DNA from: Morella rubra
Taxonomy: Eukaryota > Streptophyta > Magnoliopsida > Fagales > Myricaceae
NCBI GenBank assembly: GCA_003952965.2
Contig: CM025854.1
Coordinates: 23,096,721 to 23,160,720, forward strand
Reading direction: 5' to 3'
Length of the DNA stretch: 64,000 bases
Shown: positions 34,051 through 44,114 of the stretch, one piece after another
Position numbering within the stretch: the first letter of the stretch is position 1
Layout: the number at the start of each line of letters is the position of its first letter
Position numbers and translations under genes: made by a program
The notes under the pieces: generated by a model
Told to the model about the DNA's origin: nothing
Seen by the model: only the letters and a program-made list of their open reading frames with translations
The model's database searches: none

Positions 34051-34661
34051 AATAAAATCAGGAATTATTAATGATGTCGTTAATGGCCATAAAACATATA
34101 TTGATCACTTAAAAAATTATCTCTAACGCCTCCATCCTAATCAGAATATTCAATAAGGGTTAGAAGTCAAATCACTTGATATAAACATCTAACAAAAAAC
34201 TTAACCAAAAACTAAGAACACGTGCCATTTACTCTACCACAAAAAATAACGTTCTTTAGTAAAAGTCTTAGTGCGGTACTCGTGATTGTGAACCTTTTTT
34301 TTTAGTGAAGAGTCTGCTTGACCATTGAATCCGATCAAAGCAATTAATTTATTGGAAAATAATTTAAAAAAATCTACTGTACGTTTTCACACAAATCACA
34401 AAAAACAAAATAAAAATGGAAAGGACTGGAGAAAAGAAAAGAGTAGCCAGACAAGAGCTAGCTAGGGAAGCAATAAACAAAATTAAGGCAGCGCCAAGCA
34501 TGGCCTAAATTAATCATCGCCATCAATGACAATGAAAGCTCGAATTTGATTTGGGATAAAAGCAATTGATATCTTTGGTCACGCAGCAAGAGACTGGCTG
34601 TTTACAGCTAATTGCTAGTTTGCGCCTAATACGTGTGCGGTGTGCCCACCCTTGGTCACAC

Positions 34662-34667
34662 CACGTG
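34662..34667 (+). promoter_or_regulatory. G-box (CACGTG) upstream of the ERF gene
   Basis: A perfect CACGTG about 185 bases before the ATG, with an ACGTGTG word 30 bases further upstream. G-box/ABRE words bind bZIP and bHLH factors and are common before stress-response DREB genes. Function here is inferred. Confidence 0.45.
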
Positions 34668-34850
34668 ACCCAAAACTTTTTAGCCGCGAATTTTCCACGC
34701 TTTCCCCCCTAGTTTCACTTCCTCTTAAATGAACCGCAAATCCCAAGTTCCAATGACAAAATCTCTTGCACAAATTTGAATACGCTTTCCCATAGTATAG
34801 ACACACATGTTTCCCGTACTCAGAAGTTACACATATATATAGATATCTAC

Positions 34851-35564
34851 ATGGCCGATAATTGGGCTAACGTGCGCCCAGATGAGCCACAGCCACAATT
34901 TGACGTACCCAGCCTCTCTGTACAAGTACCTGAACCTTTTCCCTCTAATGTACGCCCTGAGGAGACTACGCCACGTCCTTCTACTGCCAGTACCCCCACA
35001 TCGGAAGACCCATCCCCAAGGCCCGTACGTTCTCATGGCGGGTCATCCAGTCAGCGCGCCTCAGGTAGGAGGCCGAAATATCGGGGAGTACGGAGCCGGA
35101 GCGGGAAATGGGTTTCCGAAATACGAGAACCACGCAAAACAACGCGCATTTGGCTCGGTACGTACCCGAGGCCCGAGATGGCTGCCGCCGCGTACGACGT
35201 GGCGGCACTGGCCTTGAAAGGCCCCGACGCTACCCTGAACTTCCCGAATTTGATTCTTTCGTACCCGATACCGGTTTCAACTTCGCCGAGCGATATACAA
35301 GCCGCGGCCGCCAGAGCGGCGGAGGCTAGGGGACGAAAGTCGGATACTGGGAGTACTGCAGAAAACCCGGAAACAAGGCGGCCAGAAAACGAGGATACAA
35401 GTAGTGGTGGTCAGGTGGGAGAGGAGTTCATCGACGAGGAAGATCTTTTGAACATGCCGAGTTTGCTGGTTGACATGGCGGAGGGAATGCTCGTGAGCCC
35501 GCCGAGGATCGAGTCGAAGTCGTCGGACGACTCAGATGGAGATGGTTTATGGAGTTATACCTAA
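34851..35564 (+). CDS. ERF027: AP2/ERF transcription factor, DREB group III (A-4), ERF026/027-like, 237 aa
   Basis: Intronless frame from ATG 34,851 to TAA, 237 residues. It encodes a nuclear DNA-binding protein of the DREB branch. A Pro/Ser/Thr-rich start (1-75) is followed by one AP2 domain at ~77-132 ([18 protein letters not shown], then [20 protein letters not shown] and LNFP). The Val in GKWVSE is the DREB-type residue at AP2 position 14. The acidic tail carries [20 protein letters not shown] followed by MLVSPPR and ends LWSYT, the C-terminal motif pair of ERF025-027 proteins. A longer in-frame reading starting at a TTG (34,776) was rejected because it is not an ATG and adds unconserved residues. 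The coding region is clearly GC-richer than its surroundings. The CBF/DREB1 gene lies 6.8 kb downstream on the same strand, an arrangement also found in Arabidopsis (ERF027 beside DDF1). Confidence 0.93.
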   Translation: MADNWANVRPDEPQPQFDVPSLSVQVPEPFPSNVRPEETTPRPSTASTPTSEDPSPRPVRSHGGSSSQRASGRRPKYRGVRSRSGKWVSEIREPRKTTRIWLGTYPRPEMAAAAYDVAALALKGPDATLNFPNLILSYPIPVSTSPSDIQAAAARAAEARGRKSDTGSTAENPETRRPENEDTSSGGQVGEEFIDEEDLLNMPSLLVDMAEGMLVSPPRIESKSSDDSDGDGLWSYT

Positions 35565-36804
35565 CAAGGCTCAGATTAGAAGAGAGTTTAAACATATGTG
35601 TGATGCAAGCAGTCATGGTGTAAGGAAAACTTGTAGTATTTCCATCCCATAGTACTGTACGTGTGGCTTCTTTTCCTTTCTTTTTTTGTTTTTATGGTGA
35701 ATTTGGAATTTCAGCAGTCCTCGATCATACTGGGTAATACGACAGGTCCTTTAGCCTTTAGGTAGGCAGTCAGCTAGAAGGGTGACGTGATTTTGCTGCT
35801 ATCTTGGTAGTTGCGTTCAACATGAGCGTCTCTTTCTATGTTTTGGTAAAGGCTGAACTAGTTTTTGCCGAGAGTACTGTAATGAAGTAACAAGTACGGT
35901 TGGAGTAGCACAACGTTTTGGTATAAAGGGTAAACTAGTTTCTTTTGTCACGAGTACACTCTTAAGAGGCAAGAAGTCAGTTTTGTTTCTTTATGCCTCA
36001 ATCCATCTAGAGGCGCAGAGGGACTATTTGTGGATTTTCTATGTCAACTTCGTTTACTGATCAAGCTCTCCTCGAACTCATTTAAACACTTCTGGAAGGA
36101 TTCCCGAAAGGAAGGGACGTGCTGCCACTGTGGTAAGTTTAAACTTTGAAGTGAAGGATCCCAACCTTGGGTCTCCCTACTCATTTGTCTTTTCCCTTTT
36201 TTTTAACAAAAAAAAGAGTCAAATTGGTTTGATTCGTTGAGAAAGCCGTTAAAAGAAATTCAAACAGCACTAATCCACGGCCACAAGCTTAAGCACTTGT
36301 GCAGTATCATACCATGAGCGAGTCTCTTCGCGTGACGGTTATATCCCCAAATGAAGATGAGTTAAAATTCATAAGAATTTCAATATTCTGTACAATTTAT
36401 CCTTACTTTCCTTTTTTTTGCTATCTTTTTTTTTTTTTGTTTCCCTATAGAATGATGATCCAAATTTTATTAAAATTCTCACTCATGACAGAAAAATATC
36501 GTGTTAAACTTGACCGGTTACAAGGGAACACTAAAAGCTCAGCTAAAGAGTACCAGAGACCAAACCGACCCAATATCTATAACTATACTCATATTTATTG
36601 TACTATCTCTCCTTGATTAAGTTATCATGCTAGCTTTGAAATGGGATGAGATTTTCACCCATGTGCATTTACTAACTACCCAAATTTGTAAGCAAAGTGT
36701 TGAAGTGTAACTTAGGACGCTATTTCCACCAAAAGTATAAAGTTTTAGATTTTGACTGAATTATGTTATATAATGGACCACTGTCAATTTTAACTGAAGA
36801 TTAA

Positions 36805-37232
36805 GGGTTAATTACAATTTTTCCTATCGAACTAGTGCCTCATTTTTAAAAATCTCCATATACTATGACTCATTACAACTCACCCCTTCAATTTACGTTT
36901 ATTGTTATGATCAAGTCCCTCACTCAGTTTTTTCGTTATGTGCAATGTTTTTCATCATAGGTGAGCAACACGTGGGACCCTCATTGCTCAAAAATACCAA
37001 ATTGTCTTTCTCTTTCCCACCTGCCCCTAGAAAACTGTGGTTTTGCCTCCCAATGCAAATTTGCTCAAATCCAATTCTTTTTTTTGGGGGGAATGACACT
37101 AAATTTGAAAAAGCAACGGGTGTGGGCGATTTGGTATTTTTGAGCAAAGAATGTCTCATGTATTGTTCCTATAAGATAGAAAATATCTCACATAATGAAA
37201 AAACATGGGTGGAAAAAAGTTGTAATTAACCC
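36805..37232. mobile_element. foldback MITE with long inverted repeats
   Basis: Terminal inverted repeats GGGTTAATTACAATTTTT on the left and AAAAAAGTTGTAATTAACCC on the right. A second symmetrical pair lies inside (TGCTCAAAAATACCAAATTG and its complement ATTTGGTATTTTTGAGCA), so most of the 428 bp can fold back. The flanks GAAGATTAA and AAAGATAAA match at 7 of 9 positions, compatible with a decayed 9-bp duplication. No coding capacity. Likely non-autonomous Mutator-type. Confidence 0.7.
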
Positions 37233-39900
37233 AAAGATAAAAGATTAATGATTTTCCCTATTAAAAAGAAAAGAAAAAGAAAAAGAAAAAGGAAATTACA
37301 GAAAACCAACTCGCTTCTTTCGTTGGAAATTTGTCATCCGTACAAGTACCGAACTTTAATTGAGTTGAACGGTCAAACTCTGCAGACAAGAGGCAAATTT
37401 TGTGCCAAAGATCAAGGGCAGAATTTTCAGGAACTTTGAACCCGAGAGTACCTTTCTGCTTTACTCCAATAAGGATTCGGATTTTTCACTCCACCAGCTT
37501 TGACATCAAGAGATTACTGGAAGTGGAGACCGTACGCAACCGCGGCCATTCTTTGGCCAAGAACAACTGTGATTTTTTCAACATATTGCACATGCATATA
37601 TATAGTTTCGTGACGGGACTGGTTAATCTTTTCTTTTCAGTATATTTCGTTATATGTTGTAGAGTAAATGATGAGTACTATATATAGCCAAGAACACGTA
37701 CGTTGTGTAATGGGAAGATGTCAAAATGCCATGGTAATTAAAACCGAAAAAAAAACTTGTAATCATTGATCGAATTAGCAGTAGTACTCGATCCGATCGA
37801 GTTAATTAATTTACAATTATATATCTCCAAATTAGCATGGCGTACACACGAGAGTGGTAAGAGCGAAGGTGTTAAATCATCACCCGACCAAATCTCTTGT
37901 CATTATACCTCCGCTGATTTTCGATCGACAGTTGAAAAGAAACACTAATGATGAAGATAGTAAAGAAAGATGCACTAATGATGTAGCCTTTCTTTTATAA
38001 AGGAAATAGAGCATAGTGTTCTCCTTCCAAAAGAGGATGATTTCCAAAGAAAATGACACTAAAGGAGTAGAAAAGAAGAAAGAAATTAAGATTACTTGCA
38101 AGGTAAATACAATTCTGCATGATGCGAGAACGGCCCACAGTTGTCGACATATACGATGACAAAGGATGATGGATAGGGTCAATTGACGAGGAATTATATA
38201 TACTGTGCTAAAAACGGCTTAGACAAAAAGTAAGCGAAAGAGAAAACATATCAACCTTTTCTTGCCAACTTGGGTCACTGACATATATAATTTATAAACA
38301 GATTAGGAAACCAGCTTTAATGTCCTTTTTTGAATAAATTCCGACGAAGTAGTCCGTCACGGGTGAGGAATGGGCGAAAGGTTGTCTCCCCACTCCTCTA
38401 ACCCAAAAAAGCGACTTGATTAAGAGCTAGCTACCTAGCTAAGGGTTTGAATAAAGAAGTAGATCGGGCAGATCTACTTTGTACTCAGACCACGGAGCGA
38501 TTACGAATATCATGGGATGACTAAAGACGTAGTAGCTTATTGAGAAAAAGAAGAACTTCCGATATTTGAAGATGGTTGATGATGTCAAGAATTATTCTTA
38601 TCGATCTTGTAAAAAATCATCAAGGGAGGTGGCCTCGGATCAAGTCCCCAATGGCCAAGTCAGCTATGAAGAAGATATTTTGTATATTAGAGTGGCATTA
38701 AACATAAGCGTGAGTTTTATGAATTGTTATACCTTGCTTTTATATGAGTTTAAGAGTCATACCTCAATCGGGAGTTTGATCATAGAGTTCTATTAGAAGA
38801 GAATGAGGGCTTCCGAACATATAGGATCCTTTTATTATCAGGCGTTCGGTTAGGAGTTTGAAGTCTCAAGGATTCTTAAGTCGAGTGGACAGGCAGTGGT
38901 GTTTGCAATGGGCCAGACCAGAGGTGGTCAGGTATAATAGGGCCTAGCATTCATGGCCCATCAATGCTCAATCTCTTATTATTATAAGGGCGAAAGATAT
39001 TGTTAATTAGGAAGTCAAGAAAATAAACAATTTGAATCAGGAGAATCATTTGGTTGAAATTTCAGACAGGAATTAGATCATCATGGTCATGAGTACCGGT
39101 TCTCATCACTACGTTGGGCTTAGTCTATATCTTATAATATATTAAGGTTTGATGCATTAAAGATCTTGACAGATTATTGTGCTGTTGCATTTCCAAGCAG
39201 CTTGTATATATATATATATCTTTCAATATTGAAGTTCATCTTGCCGGCCTGCGCAAAATATTCTATTGGGCCGAAAGTTTGACTAAAATACTTGTGGTCA
39301 TGAACCTGATCACTGAACCCACCCGTGGGAAACCTTAACGTTGAAACCCAGTGCAAAATTTGTGTTGGCCAGAGAGCTGACAACTTGTCAAGTTGAATAT
39401 TTTTATTTTGTCACTTAGCCCTTTTAGGCATGTGGTCTGAAATGGTCCAAATGTACTTCTAATGAGACAGCTCAGGCCACTCCAACCAAGAAAAGAAGCC
39501 TTACATAATAAATATCAACATCAACGTGTCTTTTGGACCAATTCATGAACTTTAAACTCGAAAACTGATTTCCCAATCAGCTAGGCCAACTCAAATACGT
39601 GGACGATCGAGAAGCAATTAAACTGCTCGCATCCTGAGAGGCCATATTGCCTTCTCTTCATGTAGACGACGGTACTTTAGGCCATCACCACCAGTGATCT
39701 ATAGCTACCACTCCCATGCACCTTCCATTGATCTGGATAATAAAAAAGAAAAAGAAAAAGGACGACAAGCCGAGATGGATTGATGTCTCAGACTTCTTTA
39801 GATTATCCACCATATTGAATAATCGTATTTCTTCTTCCTACAACTGAGTATCATACCAAAAGACTCACCTGCTTTGATAAATATATATATATATATATAT

Positions 39901-40138
39901 GTTTTTCTTTGTCTGGGTTGGGGAGCTAAATGGACTAGAAAGTTTCAACAACATTAGGCAATCCACCGAACTTTCCACCAATCTAAATCAGAAACTATTA
40001 CTATCAAGAAAAAAAAGGAAAGAAACTATTTCGACGAGGAGATAAGACTAGTAAGATATTTTTGCTTTGGCTGGGATGGGGGGCTAAATGGGTATTAGCA
40101 AGTTTCAACAACATTAAGCAATCCACCGAATATTCCGT
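39901..40138. repeat. pair of ~80-bp direct repeats
   Basis: 39,901-39,980 and 40,058-40,138 share an ordered series: CTTTGKCTGGG, GGGGAGCTAAATGG-like, then AGTTTCAACAACATTARGCA and ATCCACCGAA. Spacing about 157 bp, with moderate divergence. Confidence 0.8.
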
Positions 40139-40302
40139 TGATATTTAGACACTACTACTCTCACTCCTTTTGGCAAGTGCGTCAGGCTATTAGCATCTCC
40201 AAATTCACAGAGACAAAGGCCCTCAAGTGGGCCTCAGGAAGACATCAAGGACACAAACGACAAATCCTTTGGGACCCCTGGCTTCTACGAAAAAAAAAAA
40301 AA

Positions 40303-40655
40303 AAAAAACGCGTTTCCGTTTCCGCGGCGAAACCACCGGCTCTCTCTTTCCTCGTGCGCAAGGAGATAAATCTTTTGGTTAGCCCCCTCCCTAGGCTACG
40401 TTCAAAAAACGCGTTTCCGTTTCCGTGGCGAGACCACTGGCTCTCTCTTTCCTAGTGTGTAAGAAGACAAATCTTTTGGTCTAGGCTCCTTTCAAAAAAC
40501 GCGTTTCCGTTTCCGTGGCGAAACCACCGGCTCTCTCTTTCCTCGTGTGTAAGGAGACAAATCTTTTGGTTACCCACTCACTAGGCTCCCTTCAAAAAAC
40601 GCGTTTCCGTTTCCGTGGCGAAACCACCGGCTTTCTCTTTCCTCGTGTGCAATCC
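40303..40655. repeat. minisatellite, four ~100-bp units
   Basis: Units begin at about 40,303, 40,404, 40,494 and 40,594, each opening AAAAAACGCGTTTCCGTTTC. Each continues with a GTGGCGAAACCACCGGCT-type phrase, CTCTCTTTCCTCGTGTG and, in the first three, ACAAATCTTTTGGT. Unit lengths are about 101, 90, 100 and 62 (last one partial). Each unit contains a CGCG/ACGCGT word, unusual in this AT-rich spacer. Confidence 0.93.
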
Positions 40656-42106
40656 TCGATAACGGCCATAGTTAACTGTCAACCGTGTGACGTCATCTGG
40701 AAGAGGGGTCCACTCTTGCTCTAATTTGTCTTCTTTTTTCAAGCAAACAGCATTCTTTTTGAAGGAACTAAAGTAAGCGATTCCCCAAATATCTATTCCT
40801 AAATCCTAATTTGTCTTTTTCCTTTTTCAAGCGAGCAGGAGCATTGTTTCTGAAGGAACTAAAGTAAGGGATTCACAAAATATCTATAATAATAAAGACA
40901 AAAAACGATAACGACAAAAAGCAAAGCAGGAATTCACAAAATATCTCAACCTCTCCTCCATAGAAAAACAAAAATTTGTCAATTTCAATGTACCACGTGA
41001 GTGCTTGCTCCACTGGTTCCACACACAGGCTTCGTGCTTCCAAAAAAGTCCTAAAGTTAAAGCTGACGGTTACTCGCCGATTCTTTTCATGTTTTAACGA
41101 GGTAATCATTTTAACAATATTCTCTTATCCTCTTTTGTTTTTTATTCATTGAATAATACCAGAAACATTCTGTCACGATAAGACGGGGATGGTTTGATAT
41201 TAAAGGGATTGAACTGATTTTTTTATTCTATGTCTGAATTTTACATGCAAAATGTTTTTTTTATTCTTTATCTGAATTTTATGCCGTAATTTAAAGGTAA
41301 ATTTTATTACAAGATCTATATTAAATGAAATTTTATTTGAGCATATATGAATAGTATTGAATAATGTAAGATTTACATGTTGTTTCTATCTTTCTTTAAA
41401 TTATACTCTGTAATTCGAATAGAGAATTACATAAAATTTTGATTTATATTAAAATAATAAAAAATTTAATAGTGTAATTTAAATATGGAACTCATTGTAG
41501 AGTTTACATTGTCTGAAATTTTATATGAGTATATATAGATAATATTAAATTATGTAAGTTTCACAAGTTGTGTTTATCTCTCTTAAAATTAAACTATATA
41601 ATTTAGATAAAGAATTAAAGAGAATTCCGATCTATATTAAAATAATAAAAGATTTAACTAATTAAATATCTAGAAAGTCATAGCACTTTATCCCGACTTT
41701 GCCTCTAATTTAATAATAAAAAAAAATCCTACAGTTGATTCTAAAGGAGTAAAACAAAATTTGAAAAGCAGAAGGAAAACGCATCTGGTGGTAACAAAAG
41801 GAGGACCAAAAATGGAAAGTAAAACGTTACATTTTCGCTATAAGTAGAGGAGAGAGAAGATAATCGGCGAGGAATTTGTCAGCACGTAGGGCAACACGGA
41901 AATGGATAAGATATTAAAATATCCCAATTGAGCGAACGCCAGAGTCCAGAAGGGAAATGATCAGCAGTGAGGTGGGAGCGAAAGAGGACTGGAGCCACCC
42001 TCGACTGCTAATCTGACACCTACACATTCATTTCACTTCAACGTAAGTAGCTTCTACTTTCAGTCAAAAAAGAAATTAAAAACAAATATTTAATGATTAA
42101 ATACTC

Positions 42107-42114
42107 CACGTGTC
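42107..42114 (+). promoter_or_regulatory. G-box/ABRE (CACGTGTC) in the CBF promoter
   Basis: CACGTGTC about 100 bases before the putative TATA box and 275 before the ATG. The word fits both G-box and ABRE classes. Regulation by bHLH/PIF or bZIP factors is plausible but inferred. Confidence 0.5.
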
Positions 42115-42207
42115 GAACTTACAAAAATCAGTAGCTGTTACCGCCCTGCCAGCCTGGATCCTTTGCACAAGTCCGCGTACCTGCGTGTTTCGCTAGCAAC
42201 AAAAACG

Positions 42208-42215
42208 TATATATA
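42208..42215 (+). promoter_or_regulatory. probable TATA box of the CBF gene
   Basis: TATATATA about 175 bases before the ATG, followed by a CT-rich leader. It predicts a start of transcription near 42,240. Confidence 0.6.
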
Positions 42216-42388
42216 CAACCTCGCCCTTCATCATCTTTTGTTCACACAAGCGCCTCTCTCCTTGTACTGCATAAGTGAACTCAAGTAATCAGTGACTTGT
42301 CTTTCAGTGAACCCTTCACTGATCTTTCTACTGCTCGATAGAAACGCTAAGCGCCTTTCATATAGATATATATTTGCCCTCTCGATAT

Positions 42389-43033
42389 ATGGGTGTGTTG
42401 TATTCATCGGAGTCCGAGTGTAGCAGTGCTCTCACGGTGAACGTGTCGGACGAGGAGGTTTTGCTGGCTTCGAGGAATCCAAAGAAACGTGCTGGGAGGA
42501 AGAAGTTCAAGGAAACGAGGCACCCGGTGTACAGGGGTGTGAGGAGGAGGAACTCCGGGAAGTGGGTGTGCGAGGTGCGAGAGCCCAACAAGAAGTCCCG
42601 GATTTGGCTGGGGACGTTCCCCACTGCCGATATGGCTGCACGTGCTCATGACGTGGCAGCCTTAGCGCTGCGGGGGCGGTTCGCCTGCCTCAATTTCGCG
42701 GACTCGGCGTCGCGGCTTCGGGTTCCGACGTCAGGGGAAGCGAAGGACATCCAGAGGGCTGCGGCAGAGGCTGCGGAGGCGTTTCGGCCTGAGGCGTTGT
42801 TGAATGGTTCGCTTCCGGAGGAGACTGAGCCGTCGGAGGGGGTTTTCTTCATGGACGAGGAGGCGGTGTTCGGCATGCCGGGGCTGCTAGCAAATATGGC
42901 GGAGGGGATGCTGTTGCCTCCCCCTAATTGCGTGGGAGATGATTTTGGAGATGACACGGAAGACTCTGGCAACGTGTCACGGAAGACTCTGGCAACGTGT
43001 CATTATGGAGTTATTCGGTATAATTATTACTAA
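42389..43033 (+). CDS. DREB1: CBF/DREB1-type AP2/ERF transcription factor, 214 aa, altered C-terminus
   Basis: Intronless frame from ATG 42,389 to TAA 43,033, 214 residues. CBF/DREB1 proteins bind CRT/DRE elements (CCGAC core) and switch on cold, drought or salt response genes. The CBF signature [16 protein letters not shown] (31-46) directly precedes the AP2 domain (~48-105: [19 protein letters not shown], then [20 protein letters not shown]). The second signature, normally DSAWR, reads DSASR here (105-109). The tail has [20 protein letters not shown] and GMLLPPP as expected. The usual LWSY ending is missing: a 23-bp direct duplication (42,955-42,977 and 42,978-43,000) shifts the frame, and LWSY is still encoded in the +1-relative frame at 43,003-43,014. 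A TTG five codons upstream was not used as the start. GC-rich relative to flanks. DDF1/DDF2 of Arabidopsis are the positional counterparts. Confidence 0.93.
   Translation: MGVLYSSESECSSALTVNVSDEEVLLASRNPKKRAGRKKFKETRHPVYRGVRRRNSGKWVCEVREPNKKSRIWLGTFPTADMAARAHDVAALALRGRFACLNFADSASRLRVPTSGEAKDIQRAAAEAAEAFRPEALLNGSLPEETEPSEGVFFMDEEAVFGMPGLLANMAEGMLLPPPNCVGDDFGDDTEDSGNVSRKTLATCHYGVIRYNYY
42955..43000 (+). repeat. 23-bp perfect tandem duplication inside the CBF coding region
   Basis: Two identical 23-bp copies abut at 42,977/42,978, each starting CACGGAAGAC and ending GGCAACGTGT. As 23 is not a multiple of three, the downstream frame changes. Confidence 0.98.
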
Positions 43034-44114
43034 GTTTAATATTCCATCCTGTATCATATATATGCTTGGACGTAGTGTTAGGGGTTAGAACGTGTGGCTA
43101 GAAGAAGTGTTTACACCGAGAGTCTCCGCGTGTTTTTGGCATTCCTTTTTTTTTTTTTTGTGCGTGTGTGTTTTGGAGAATATTATCGTGGGCAAATGGC
43201 AAGCACGATCATAAGAAGTGAAAGGAAAAAGGAAATGCAGCAGAAGCTGCTGTGTGTAAGTTCTCTCCGCTGGCTGTTAATGGAAGTAGAACTGGCGCAG
43301 CCACGCTTGTACAGAGAAATTACAGTCGTTCTATATAATTTTTTTTTTCCTAAGCAGTTGTTCTATATGCTTTCAAGATTAGGGGAAATTATAAGGGAAA
43401 CAACCTTGTGATCTGACCCTTTTTTTCAGTTCAAGTATTTTGTCCATTTTTGTGTGCAATTGCCACCAAAATGAACTTCAATTTCGAAGGAGGCATCCTG
43501 TCTTACAGGTGAAAATTGCGGCTCACAAACAAGCTCAAAAGTGGGTCCGCTTGCAATTTCAATCATATCTTTAAGATTATAATATGTATGACGGGAAGGG
43601 AGAAGTCTATAGGTCTACGTCCTGCCTCCCAACCAACAGGCCTGCTACGAACTTCAGTGACTGGGGCCACACCTAAGCGCCCCTTTTGTCTATCTCAATG
43701 TAGGCCACGTTACCCATTTCTGTTATAATGGTTGGGTAGAGCCCCCACAGATAGGTAAGTGTCACCTAAACATCCACGTCACTGAGCAAATTCAGTGTTT
43801 TTTTTAAACCCCCATCATTCCTTTTGTTTTCTTTCTTTTTCTTTTCCCCACAGTTTTCCATTGAAGGAAAAGAAAATGTACGGGCAATCAGTTCCCTGAA
43901 CATTAACCTTACCGACCAAGAATAAACGGGAAAATTTTATAGACAAAACAAACAATAATAATAATGGGGCGCTCTATAAGTAGGCGGTATCTAATGCCTT
44001 CAGGAATAGAATGGCTCCAGGATCTAAAAGTTTATGCCACCTTTTACTTCATTTTAACCCAAAATAGGGCTACTGTGAGGTTGTAAAGACCAGCAAGCCC
44101 AACAAATTTTACAG
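43034..44114. other. spacer between the CBF and valyl-tRNA synthetase genes (convergent ends)
   Basis: The genes on either side converge, so this 1.1 kb should hold two 3' untranslated regions. No gene or delimited repeat seen. Confidence 0.6.

Larger units (their letters stand above)
32425..34850. other. spacer between the TraB and ERF genes (divergent promoters)
   Basis: The two flanking genes are transcribed away from each other, so both promoters lie here. Otherwise very AT-rich, with a poly-T tract at 33,417-33,445 and a possible foldback element at about 33,729-34,050. No gene seen. Confidence 0.65.
35565..42388. other. spacer between the two DREB-type genes
   Basis: About 6.8 kb. The first few hundred bases should be the 3' untranslated region of the ERF gene and the last ~150 the leader of the CBF gene. 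Contains a foldback element (36,805-37,232), a TA run at about 39,880-39,900, a pair of ~80-bp direct repeats (39,901 and 40,058) and a four-copy ~100-bp tandem repeat (40,303-40,655). No third DREB copy or fragment was recognised. Confidence 0.6.

Noticed and set aside
34776..34850. Longer N-terminus for the ERF gene
   Set aside because: It begins at TTG, not ATG, and the added residues are unconserved and overlap a TA-rich promoter-like stretch.
40303..40655. CRISPR-like array
   Set aside because: Units are contiguous minisatellite copies with variable length and no unique spacers, and the window is a plant nuclear genome.
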